Shown here: one piece after another, positions 1 through 9,109 of the stretch
Layout of the letters: each line of letters begins with the position of its first letter
How positions within the stretch are numbered: the stretch's first letter is position 1
Assembly: GCF_016595245.1 (NCBI RefSeq)
Contig: NZ_JAENHM010000077.1
Span: forward strand, 28,159 to 92,158
DNA: 64,000 nucleotides
Source: Azospirillum endophyticum
GTDB lineage: Bacteria > Pseudomonadota > Alphaproteobacteria > Azospirillales > Azospirillaceae
Reading direction: 5' to 3'
The notes under the pieces: generated by a model
Told to the model about the DNA's origin: nothing
Databases searched by the model: none
Seen by the model: only the letters and a program-made list of their open reading frames with translations
Program-made: the position numbers and the translations under genes

Positions 1-68
1 CCAGCCTTTGCCAGGGGATCGCGAAGGGGCAGCATGCCCCTTGGCGGCGCGCCGAAGCGCGCCCGTCA

Positions 69-91
69 CCCTCTCCCGCCCCGGGAGAGGG
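69..91. repeat. GC-rich palindrome, REP-like
   Basis: Two perfect 10-base arms (CCCTCTCCCG and CGGGAGAGGG) flank a 3-base C loop just beyond the stop of the persulfide dioxygenase gene. A near-identical palindrome lies at 27804-27828. It is probably a dispersed intergenic repeat that can also act as a transcription stop. No run of T follows on either strand, so a classical terminator is not shown. Bases 1-68 hold no gene I can support. Confidence 0.55.
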
Positions 92-109
92 CAAGGAGCC
101 TGCACTGGG

Positions 110-1144
110 TCAGCCACTTGCCTCCAGGGCGCGTCCCGCCTCCCGCCACGCTGCGATGCCGCCGTCGAGTGCCGCTGCCCGCATATAGCCGAGTTCGCGC
201 AGGGTGGCGGCGGCGAGGATCGATATCTTGCCGAATTCGCAGCAGGTGATGATCCGCACCGTCGGGTCGGGCAGCTCGGTATTGACGCGAAGCTCCAGCT
301 GTCCCCGCGGTAGATGCTTCGCGCTGCTGATGTGCCCTGCCTCGTAGGCGTCTTTCTCGCGAAGGTCGATCACCACGAAATCGCGACTGTTGTCGCCCAG
401 CCGGCTTTCCAGCTCATCCATCGACATGAAGGGTACGCCGGACGCCGCCTCGGACAGGAGCTGTGCCACGGTCTTGCCGCCGCTCATGTTGGTGCGCAGC
501 GCTTCGGTCAGATGGGTGGGCGCCGCCAGATCGAGAGAACGCATCATCGCCACAAAGGCAGTCCGCTCGGTCTTCTGCAGGCGGGGATTCGATGCGATCT
601 CGTCGGCGATGGTCGAATGATCGCGGCCCTTGTAGTCATGGCCCGGGTAAACCAGGGTCTCGCCCGGCAGTTTGAGCACCTTGCCGAACAGACTTTCATG
701 GAGGTCGTGCGGATCGCCCGTCGGCAGATCCGTCCGCCCCGTCCCGCCGATCAACAGCGTATCGCCGGTGAAGATCCGGTCCTCCATGACAAGGCAAAGG
801 GAGTCGCGCGTATGCCCCGGCGTGTGCATCGCCTTGATCTTGAGGCGGCCCGCGATCAGCATGTCGCCATCGTCAAGCCGCAGTCCTGCATGAGGCGCAG
901 GGCTCAGCCGGTGCATCACCACCGGCACGTCGAGCGCCTTGCCAAGTTGACGGGTGGCCGAGAAATGGTCCGCGTGCGTGTGCGTGTCGATCAGATAGCG
1001 AAGCGTCAGCCCATGCTTCGACAAATACCCGCGATAGCGGTGGGCGAGGCTGAGTTCCGGATCGATCACCACGGCGGCACAGGAGCTTTCGCAGCCGATG
1101 AGGTAGGAGCGGCATCCGCCCGCCGCAAAGGTCTCGAACAACAT
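110..1144 (-). CDS. Persulfide dioxygenase (ETHE1-like) fused to rhodanese
   Basis: The 344-residue protein has an N-terminal metallo-beta-lactamase fold and a C-terminal rhodanese domain. The metal motif HTHADH is at residues 55-60, with further ligands at His111, Asp128 (FTGD) and His169 (YPGHD). The segment after FTGD, ending GRTDL, is typical of glutathione-persulfide dioxygenases of the ETHE1 type. The rhodanese part (about 240-340) carries a Cys-Cys pair at 301-302 before EFGKIS, with Cys302 the likely persulfide-carrying residue. Family knowledge: the dioxygenase oxidises persulfide to sulfite and the rhodanese moves sulfane sulfur. The ATG lies 2 bases after the peroxiredoxin stop, so the two are almost certainly co-transcribed. 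A plain MBL-rhodanese hydrolase annotation is the alternative. Confidence 0.85.
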   Translation of the reverse strand: MLFETFAAGGCRSYLIGCESSCAAVVIDPELSLAHRYRGYLSKHGLTLRYLIDTHTHADHFSATRQLGKALDVPVVMHRLSPAPHAGLRLDDGDMLIAGRLKIKAMHTPGHTRDSLCLVMEDRIFTGDTLLIGGTGRTDLPTGDPHDLHESLFGKVLKLPGETLVYPGHDYKGRDHSTIADEIASNPRLQKTERTAFVAMMRSLDLAAPTHLTEALRTNMSGGKTVAQLLSEAASGVPFMSMDELESRLGDNSRDFVVIDLREKDAYEAGHISSAKHLPRGQLELRVNTELPDPTVRIITCCEFGKISILAAATLRELGYMRAAALDGGIAAWREAGRALEASG

Positions 1145-1146
1145 GG

Positions 1147-1806
1147 CTATTGCGGCTGCGGCACGAGCCGCAGATAGGGGCGCGGCGCTTCCCAGCCGTC
1201 CGGATAAATGGTCCTGGCTTCCTCGTCCGAGACGGAGCCGGCAATGATGACCTTGTCCCCTCGCTGCCAGTTCACAGGGGTCGCCACACGGTGCTTCGCG
1301 GTCAGTTGAAGCGAATCGAGCACCCGCAGGATCTCGTCGAAATTGCGGCCCGTGGTCATCGGATAGCTGATCATCAACTTGATCCGCTTGTCGGGCCCGA
1401 TGATGAAGACCGTGCGGACTGTCGCGTTGTCCGCCGCCGTGCGACCGTCGGAACCGCCTTCGATCTCGGCCGGCAGCATGTTGTAGAGCTTGGCCACGGC
1501 GAGGTCGGTATCGCCGATCATCGGATAATTGGGGGCGGTCCCTTGCGTCTCGGCGATGTCCTGCGCCCATTTGGCATGGTTGGCGACCGGGTCGACGCTG
1601 AGACCGATGATCTTGGCGTTGCGCTTGTCGAATTCCGGCTTCAGCTTCGCCATGTAGCCGAGTTCGGTGGTGCAGACCGGCGTGAAGTCCTTGGGGTGGG
1701 AAAACAGGACCGCCCAGCCATTGCCGATCCATTCGTGAAAATTGATCGTTCCCTCGGTGGTCTCGGCTGTGAAGTTCGGCGCCTCGGCGTTGATGCGCAG
1801 TGTCAT
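1147..1806 (-). CDS. 1-Cys peroxiredoxin (Prx6 family)
   Basis: A 219-residue thiol peroxidase. The catalytic motif PVCTTELG places the peroxidatic cysteine at residue 45, and it is the only cysteine in the protein, as expected for the 1-Cys Prx6 group. The C-terminal half with the PVNW segment also fits Prx6. The start was set at MTLRINAEAP because AAAGGAA precedes it at good spacing; an upstream extension has no family support. The gene is first in a two-gene operon with the persulfide dioxygenase. This suggests a shared job against reactive sulfur or peroxide. The resolving thiol partner is not visible here. Confidence 0.92.
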   Translation of the reverse strand: MTLRINAEAPNFTAETTEGTINFHEWIGNGWAVLFSHPKDFTPVCTTELGYMAKLKPEFDKRNAKIIGLSVDPVANHAKWAQDIAETQGTAPNYPMIGDTDLAVAKLYNMLPAEIEGGSDGRTAADNATVRTVFIIGPDKRIKLMISYPMTTGRNFDEILRVLDSLQLTAKHRVATPVNWQRGDKVIIAGSVSDEEARTIYPDGWEAPRPYLRLVPQPQ

Positions 1807-1921
1807 TCCCCGGTTCCTTTCATTGTGCTTGAGCCGGGGCGGATGTCTTCGACGGGCATCCCCGGCCGGATCGCGCCGGCGCGCCAAGACGGTGGGCGGG
1901 TAGGCGCATGCCGTGATCCTA

Positions 1922-1932
1922 GGAACCGTTCC
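1922..1932. promoter_or_regulatory. Short perfect palindrome near the AraC gene end
   Basis: GGAACCGTTCC is a perfect 11-base palindrome between the stop of the AraC regulator and the start of the peroxiredoxin. It could be an operator or part of the peroxiredoxin promoter. Its length is modest for a GC-rich genome, so chance is possible. Confidence 0.25.
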
Positions 1933-1941
1933 GGTGACTGA

Positions 1942-2982
1942 CTATGCGATTCCGGCATGAATGGAGCGATCCATCCTTCTGCCCTGCCCGGCGCCGCGCC
2001 GCAGGGTTTCGGACGGGCGTTCTCCAAAGCGGATCCGATAGGCCTGGGCAAAGCGGCCGAGTTCCCAAAAACCGTAATGCATGGCGACCCCGGTGACGTT
2101 GGTTTCCGCCGGGTCGGACGTCAGCAACGTCTGGCGGACGAGATCGAGGCGACGCCCGCGCGCATAGTGCATGGCGCTCTGCCCGAGAAACTCCTGGCAG
2201 GCAAGATTGAGCGTTCTCTGAGCCACGCCGGTCGCGGCGCAGATGGCCGACAACGACAGCATCTCCTCGGGACACTCCCGCAAGGCCTGCTCGAAGCGTG
2301 CCACGATCTGGCGGTGGCGCCCGAGAGCACCCCTGTCCTGCCTGAGATTGCCCTGGGTCAGGCAGGTCAGCAGGGTTTCCATGATGGATCCGGCCAATGC
2401 GATCACCGGTTTCGGCGTTTCGAGAATCCAGGGGGCATCCCTCGCCAGGCGTGCCGTGTCCCTCATCAGGGCGATGAGCCGGGCCATCGCCGTTTCGGGC
2501 ACCTGGAACATCCGGTCGTCATTCAGCGGCACATCAGGGTCGAATCCCGTCATCTGCCGGCTCTGCGTGGCGAGCACATCGAACGGGAGCGCGATGATCC
2601 CGAACGCCCAGGGCATTCCCGGTGGGGAGGAGGTGGCGGTCTTCTCGTTGGGACGGAAATGGAAGATCTGCTGCCAACCGAGAGTCCAGCCCGAGACGCG
2701 GCGAACGATGGCAGGCTCGGTGGCGAACATGAATGTGTGAACGTTCGCGATCCCGGCGGTCTGCGGAATCCCTTGGGCGAAACAACCGATTCCGATGCTG
2801 AGCCGGTCGAGCGTCGCCCGTGCGAACGTTCCGTGAAAAGTCTTTCGAACCGTCCTGATGGGATAGGGGCCGACGGTGCCGGGGTCGATGGCTCCCACGG
2901 CCCGCGCCATTGCGGCCGGATCGGAGAAGGTGCCGAAATAGCTTCGGCGATGGGCGGAAACGGTTTCCGGATCCGGCCTCAT
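1942..2982 (-). CDS. AraC-family transcriptional regulator
   Basis: A 346-residue protein with a C-terminal AraC/XylS DNA-binding domain at about residues 235-330. The two helix-turn-helices are visible around LSAICAATGVAQRTLNLACQ and in the VTGVAMHYGFWELGRFAQ segment, and the FGERPSETL end is typical. The N-terminal 220 residues resemble the AraC-binding-like domain of the EutR/OruR type, with no recognisable ligand motif. It lies upstream of, and on the same strand as, the peroxiredoxin-persulfide dioxygenase pair, separated by 135 bases. It may therefore control that operon. That link is inferred from position only. Confidence 0.85.
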   Translation of the reverse strand: MRPDPETVSAHRRSYFGTFSDPAAMARAVGAIDPGTVGPYPIRTVRKTFHGTFARATLDRLSIGIGCFAQGIPQTAGIANVHTFMFATEPAIVRRVSGWTLGWQQIFHFRPNEKTATSSPPGMPWAFGIIALPFDVLATQSRQMTGFDPDVPLNDDRMFQVPETAMARLIALMRDTARLARDAPWILETPKPVIALAGSIMETLLTCLTQGNLRQDRGALGRHRQIVARFEQALRECPEEMLSLSAICAATGVAQRTLNLACQEFLGQSAMHYARGRRLDLVRQTLLTSDPAETNVTGVAMHYGFWELGRFAQAYRIRFGERPSETLRRGAGQGRRMDRSIHAGIA

Positions 2983-3202
2983 GACGGCACTGGCATCGCA
3001 AGGCCCTCCCCATATCGCCGAGGGCGATTCTGAACGCTCGGCAATGCGCGGCTTTGGTGCGCGAGAGGAGAATCGCGCCCGATGACATCCTCAGCTTTGG
3101 CAGAGAATTTCCTGCGGAGCGTACGATGATCGGCGACGTCTGCCTAGGTATCGCGCGGAAGTACCACTCCGGCGGGAAACGGCCACAAAAGTCGCAGAGT
3201 GG

Positions 3203-3598
3203 ATGGAAGCCGGACAGATCATCGCCTGGAACCGCAAGACAGGTTCTTGGCGATGGTTTGGCCATGATGTTGGTGAGCGATATATGGTCGATGAATCGAT
3301 TGAGCGCCTTCTCGGGTATCACCGCCGGAGCTACTGGCTGGAAAATGGTTGGAGCCTGCGGTTTCTCGTCTGGCGAACACCGGTCACTGCGGAAAAGCCC
3401 CACGGCATGCGCTATTCGCTGACCCTGCACGATGTGGACGGCACCCGCCTGATGGGTTTCGACAACGCGCATGGGATCGGCCGGGAAACGCGGTTCGACC
3501 ATGAATACCGTTATGGCCGCGTGAGCATCGCCGGCTACCGGTCTCATCCACCGCTCGCCATGCCCACTTCGGGACTGCGCAAAGTCCGGTTCAGGTGA
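3203..3598 (+). pseudogene. TumE/DUF6516-like toxin remnant
   Basis: An open frame of 131 codons. Residues 41-105 read like the TumE/DUF6516 toxin family: a VWRTPV segment, then HGMRYSLTLHD, MGFDNAH and DHEYRYGR. The family normally ends with a Y-x-F segment and a conserved LL-x-DF-W motif. Here the frame diverges after GYRSH and stops within the last bases of the ndh gene, so the C-terminus looks lost. No MbcA/TumA-like antitoxin is adjacent. Base composition at 3000-3300 is less GC-rich than the neighbours, which suggests transfer and decay. I cannot exclude a divergent intact gene. The 220 bases before it show nothing clear. Confidence 0.4.
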
Positions 3599-4892
3599 TG
3601 CGGATCGAGGGCTGGGTGAGGGCATTGAGGCGTTCGGCCATCCACAGCAGCCCCGCATGCGCCGGACCATGCAGGGCCAGTTGATGCCGCCGGTACAGGG
3701 CTGCGTGGCTCAACTGCGCGAAGCGCCCTTCGACGAAGCCGCCGGGGAAGAGGCCGAAGCGGCCCAAGGTGCCGAAGGCATTGTATTCGCCAAGCGACAC
3801 CAGGGCGCCCAGATCCCGGAAGACGAAGGGGGGAACCGGCCGACCCTCACCCACCCAGGACGGCAGGTGCCCGACGAGATGCAGCGCCTGCTGATTGGCG
3901 ACCTGCGCCGTCGATGGCAAGGGACGCTCGGCCCCCTCCGGGATGAGGCTGCTGCAATCCCCGACGGCGAATATGGCCTCGTCGTTCCGGGCCTGGAGGT
4001 TGGGCGCCACCACGATCTGGCGTGCACGGTTGAGGTCGAGGCCGCAATCTCCGACCGCCTCGGACGCACGGATGCCGGCGGCCCAGACCTTCAAATCCGC
4101 CTCGATCCTTTCCCCGCTTTCCAAACGATAGCCGCCGGCGTCGGCACCGACGATCTTGACGCCGACACGGACATCGACGCCAAGTCCGCGCAGTTGCTCG
4201 GTGGCGGAAGCGGCGACCCGCTCGGGAAAAGCCGCGAGGATGCGCGGTCCGCTTTCCAGCAGGGTGATGCGCAGGCGGCTCCGGATGTCCACCTCGCCAT
4301 ACCCCCCGGCCAGCTCGACCATCCTGGTCAGTTCCGCCGCCAGTTCGACCCCGGTCGCCCCGCCGCCGCCGATGGCGATGCGGATCTCGTCGCCATGCAG
4401 GAAGCTGCGGCCGACATGGGTGCGCAGTTTGTCGTTGAAGGCGTCGGCTTCCCTTTGGCTGTCGATGAAATGGCAATGCTCGGCGACGCCGGGGATGGCG
4501 AAATCATTGGCGCGGCTGCCCGTCGCAAGGATCAGAAGGTCGTAATCGAGATCCCGCGCATCGGCGATCGTCTCGCCGTTCGCCTGCAGCGGCGCCAACC
4601 GGAGTCGTCGCCCCTCGCGATCGAGGCCCGCCATCTCTCCGGGGATATATTTGAAGTGATGCGAACCGGCATGGACGAGGAACTGGACCTGCTGCTGGTA
4701 GATGTTCCAGGTGCCGGCCGCGAAGGTGTGCAGCATCGGCTTCCAGACATGGGTCGGGCTGCGGTCGATCAGGCTGATCCGCGCGGTTCCCCGCCTGCCC
4801 ATGACATGGCCGAGGCGCGTCGCCAGGATCAGCCCGGCGACGCCCCCGCCGACGATGCGGATGTGGGGAGTGGCGGAAGACGACGGCTTCAT
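3591..4892 (-). CDS. ndh: Type II NADH:quinone oxidoreductase (NDH-2)
   Basis: A 433-residue non-proton-pumping, membrane-associated NADH dehydrogenase that passes electrons to quinone. The N-terminal FAD-binding Rossmann motif IVGGGVAGL is at residues 12-20. The second nucleotide-binding motif, IAIGGGGATGVELA, is near the middle. The typical AVGDCSSL segment that contacts FAD is present in the C-terminal half. I chose the ATG at 4892 because it overlaps the TetR stop as ATGA; a GTG 15 bases upstream is possible. The gene follows and is translationally coupled to a TetR regulator, so its expression is probably under that repressor. Confidence 0.9.
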   Translation of the reverse strand: MKPSSSATPHIRIVGGGVAGLILATRLGHVMGRRGTARISLIDRSPTHVWKPMLHTFAAGTWNIYQQQVQFLVHAGSHHFKYIPGEMAGLDREGRRLRLAPLQANGETIADARDLDYDLLILATGSRANDFAIPGVAEHCHFIDSQREADAFNDKLRTHVGRSFLHGDEIRIAIGGGGATGVELAAELTRMVELAGGYGEVDIRSRLRITLLESGPRILAAFPERVAASATEQLRGLGVDVRVGVKIVGADAGGYRLESGERIEADLKVWAAGIRASEAVGDCGLDLNRARQIVVAPNLQARNDEAIFAVGDCSSLIPEGAERPLPSTAQVANQQALHLVGHLPSWVGEGRPVPPFVFRDLGALVSLGEYNAFGTLGRFGLFPGGFVEGRFAQLSHAALYRRHQLALHGPAHAGLLWMAERLNALTQPSIRIT

Positions 4893-5515
4893 GCGGTGGG
4901 TCTCCACAGGATGGTAAGGACCGCCTTGATGGATCGTGCGATCCGCGGCCGATCGATCGCCGGGCTGTAGACCGAACGCAGGGTCAGGCCGGAGAGCAGC
5001 AGGGCAAAGATTTCCAGGCGCACGCGGCTCTCCGGGTCGTCGACGGCCGCAATCGCCGTCTCCCCCCGCGCCTCGGCCAGGGCGGCGAACTGCTGGACCA
5101 GCCGACGGTCGCTCTCCTGCAGCATCGCCGCGACCCGCGGATTTCTTGCGGCTTCCGAGGCGATCTCAAGCATCAGTGCGACCCGTTGAGGGTCGAGGAT
5201 ACGGTTCAGGAGGTCATCCATGAGCCGATACAGCGTATCCAGGAAGTCCCCGTCCGCCTCATCCCGTGCAAGCAACTGCAGAAGCTCGGAGAAGTCGCCC
5301 TCCTCCTGCTTGACGATCGCCTCGACGATCGTCTCCTTGCTGTCGAAATAGTGATAGATGTGGCCTGAACTCATGCCGGCCGCCTGCGAGATGCGGGCGA
5401 TGCTCGTGCCATGGAACCCTTCCCGGCGGAAACACTCCGCTGCCGCATCGATAACCTGGCGGCGGCGCATGTCGGCCTTCGGTTCGGCCCTGGGTTCGGC
5501 TTTCTGCAGCCTCAT
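4889..5515 (-). CDS. TetR-family repressor of the ndh operon
   Basis: A 208-residue protein. The N-terminal TetR helix-turn-helix spans about residues 18-63 (AAAECFRREGFHGTSI, then SGHIYHYFDSKETI). The remaining alpha-helical domain would bind ligand and dimerise. The start is the ATG at 5515, preceded by GGAAGGG at 7-base spacing; a GTG lies directly before it. The stop overlaps the ndh start by 4 bases. A perfect 18-base palindrome at 5562-5579, 47 bases upstream, is the expected kind of TetR operator and suggests autoregulation of the tetR-ndh operon. The inducer is unknown. Confidence 0.9.
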   Translation of the reverse strand: MRLQKAEPRAEPKADMRRRQVIDAAAECFRREGFHGTSIARISQAAGMSSGHIYHYFDSKETIVEAIVKQEEGDFSELLQLLARDEADGDFLDTLYRLMDDLLNRILDPQRVALMLEIASEAARNPRVAAMLQESDRRLVQQFAALAEARGETAIAAVDDPESRVRLEIFALLLSGLTLRSVYSPAIDRPRIARSIKAVLTILWRPTA

Positions 5516-5561
5516 CACGATGCCCTTCCTGACGTGGTCCGTTGCCCGACAAAGTTAGAGT

Positions 5562-5579
5562 GTTCATTCTAGAATGAAC
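5562..5579. promoter_or_regulatory. Probable TetR operator
   Basis: GTTCATTCTAGAATGAAC is a perfect 18-base palindrome centred about 55 bases upstream of the TetR start. On the minus strand it directly follows TTGACC, a good -35 element, so a bound repressor would block the promoter of tetR-ndh. Its length and symmetry fit TetR-family operators. Confidence 0.75.
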
Positions 5580-5715
5580 GGTCAACCTAATTTTCCGGAG
5601 TATTGGGAGGCTGAACACCCCACCGAAAGACGTTCCATCCCGTTCCACCCGCCCCCCGCCGCGCCGTTCCGCAACCGCCCGTACGCCCTCCACGGCGCCG
5701 GCCGACACACCATCA

Positions 5716-5744
5716 TTGCGCCCATCCCCCGTCCGCCCTATGTT
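5716..5744 (+). promoter_or_regulatory. Likely promoter of lepA
   Basis: TTGCGC and TATGTT are separated by exactly 17 bases. The same arrangement (TGGCGC, 17 bases, TATGTT, followed by CCCGGC) occurs in front of ubiE at 20158-20186. Transcription would start about 25 bases before the lepA ATG. Confidence 0.5.
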
Positions 5745-5774
5745 CCCGGCAAACTCTCGCTTGTTTGGGCCCCG

Positions 5775-7577
<1,803 letters not shown>

Positions 7578-7583
7578 GACCGG

Positions 7584-7611
7584 AAAAGGCGGGCTTCGGC
7601 CCGCCTTTTTC
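7584..7611 (+). terminator. Rho-independent terminator of lepA
   Basis: AAAGGCGGGC, a TTCG loop and GCCCGCCTTT form a perfect stem followed by a run of T, starting 7 bases after the lepA stop. Only four A precede the stem, so it is weaker on the minus strand. Confidence 0.92.
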
Positions 7612-7634
7612 TTGCCGGTGATCCCCGCCGCCGG

Positions 7635-8240
7635 TCACGGCGGAAAATCGCCCTCTTCCCAATGGGTCGAGTTCTTCCGCAGATACTCGCGCAGGTGCTT
7701 CGGGTAGCTGTGCTTGGCATCCAGATTGATGAACAGCGGATTGGTCTGCTTGGTCTTCTGCGCATCGTCCATGAAGGCCAGCTGGTAGCAGAGAATCACG
7801 AATTCCGAACAGAAGACGTTCTTCACCACGCCCTGATGTTCGGTATGGGACAGGCGCTCCTTGTATTTCTGCAGCCGCCCGAACGCCCCTGTGCCGAAGC
7901 TGGTCGAGCCGGCCCAGGCGAAGACCGCCCGGGCAGTGCCGTAGGAGGACGAGGCCAGCTGCAGCCGCAGGGCGGTGGCCTGCAGGGCTTCGGCCTGGGG
8001 GTCGGTCATCGTGCGCGACCGGAACAGGCGCCCCCGGCCCATGTTGGTCAATTCCCCCTTCTTGATGCCGTCGCGCGGATGCTCGCTGCCGAAACCGGTG
8101 GCGTGAAGCGTCGCCCAGTCGGTCCGGAACCGGCCCGGCATGTATTTCACCTTCTCCCCAATCACCAGGGCACAGTGCGAGATGGTTCCGTCACTGATGA
8201 TGATGTCGCCCGGACGGTATGCCGGAGAAAGAGAAGCCAT
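7635..8240 (-). CDS. Permuted papain-fold (YiiX/NlpC-P60-like) protein
   Basis: A 201-residue protein without a signal peptide. It begins with RPGDIIISDGTISHCALVIG, where His22 sits in the motif that circularly permuted NlpC/P60 or LRAT-like enzymes use. The expected cysteine follows later, in VFCSEFV at residue 144. This His-before-Cys order defines the permuted papain fold of the YiiX/YebB group. Such proteins are thought to cleave or transfer amide or ester bonds, and the substrate is unknown here. It stands alone, convergent to lepA, and shares no operon with its neighbours. Exact activity is not predictable. Confidence 0.6.
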   Translation of the reverse strand: MASLSPAYRPGDIIISDGTISHCALVIGEKVKYMPGRFRTDWATLHATGFGSEHPRDGIKKGELTNMGRGRLFRSRTMTDPQAEALQATALRLQLASSSYGTARAVFAWAGSTSFGTGAFGRLQKYKERLSHTEHQGVVKNVFCSEFVILCYQLAFMDDAQKTKQTNPLFINLDAKHSYPKHLREYLRKNSTHWEEGDFPP

Positions 8241-8469
8241 GGGAACGATCCGTCGGTTTGCGCCAAGATGCCGGCAGTATCAGTCCGGTTCCGCTTAAGC
8301 TCAAAACGAACAATGATGTCCTGGTTGTAATCCGGCCGGGATTTTGCCTTCACGCTGGAAAAATCCCGGTCCGGGCGAAACAAACCGGCCTCCCGCGTGT
8401 CATCAAGCAGGGGCGCGGGCGTGCGACGGCACGCGGCACCCCTCTTCGAGTTCACTCCGGGAGGATGAC

Positions 8470-9042
8470 ATGCGCAAGTTTCTCGCCGCCGCGGTTCCGG
8501 CCCTGCTGCTGATGGCCGTCGCTGCGCCCGGCCACGCCCAGAGCGGCGGCTCCGCCAAGTCCAACGCGGTCGCCAACGGCACGATGGACACCGGCGCCCG
8601 CGACGTCCAGGCCAGCCGCGACATGATCGGCAAGCGGGTGGTCCACCGTCATGGCGGCCCCATCGCCGGCACCATCCAGAACGTCACCACCGGCGCCGAC
8701 GGCCAGGCGATGGTCGAGCTGAAGCTCGCCAAGTCCGGCCAGACCGTCCTGCTTCCGCCCGCCTCCTTCGAACGGCGCGGCAAGCAGGTCGTCGTCATGC
8801 AGGATCAGACGGAGCTGCAGCAGCTCGCCCAGTACAGCAGCCAGGCCAATACCGGCTACGGCAGCTCGACCGGCGGCGCCATGGGCGGCCAGATGGGCGG
8901 CTCCATGGGCGGTATGGGCTCCGGCTCGATGAGCAACTCGACCGGCACCATGAACCAGGGCACGATGGGCAACGGCACCATGGGCAGCGGCACGATGAAC
9001 CGCGGCACGATGGCACCGAACCAGCCCGTCATGGGCCAGTGA
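8470..9042 (+). CDS. Secreted protein with PRC-barrel-like core and Met-rich repeat tail
   Basis: A 190-residue exported protein. A Sec signal peptide ends at about residue 23 (GHA-QS). Residues 50-112 (MIGKRVVHRHGG, then an alternating strand pattern) resemble a PRC-barrel fold. Residues 136-190 are low-complexity, with GGxM units followed by five GTMxx pentapeptides, giving 11 methionines and no cysteine in the tail. GGAGG sits 7 bases before the ATG. Methionine-rich periplasmic tails are known in copper-binding proteins, but a copper role here is only a guess. No neighbour points to metal handling. No exact family was recognised. Confidence 0.7.
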   Translation: MRKFLAAAVPALLLMAVAAPGHAQSGGSAKSNAVANGTMDTGARDVQASRDMIGKRVVHRHGGPIAGTIQNVTTGADGQAMVELKLAKSGQTVLLPPASFERRGKQVVVMQDQTELQQLAQYSSQANTGYGSSTGGAMGGQMGGSMGGMGSGSMSNSTGTMNQGTMGNGTMGSGTMNRGTMAPNQPVMGQ

Positions 9043-9109
9043 TCCGCTGCCGGAGGCGGAAGGCTCTCGGCCCCCGCCTCCGGACCGTCGCGTCACCCCT
9101 CGATCACCG

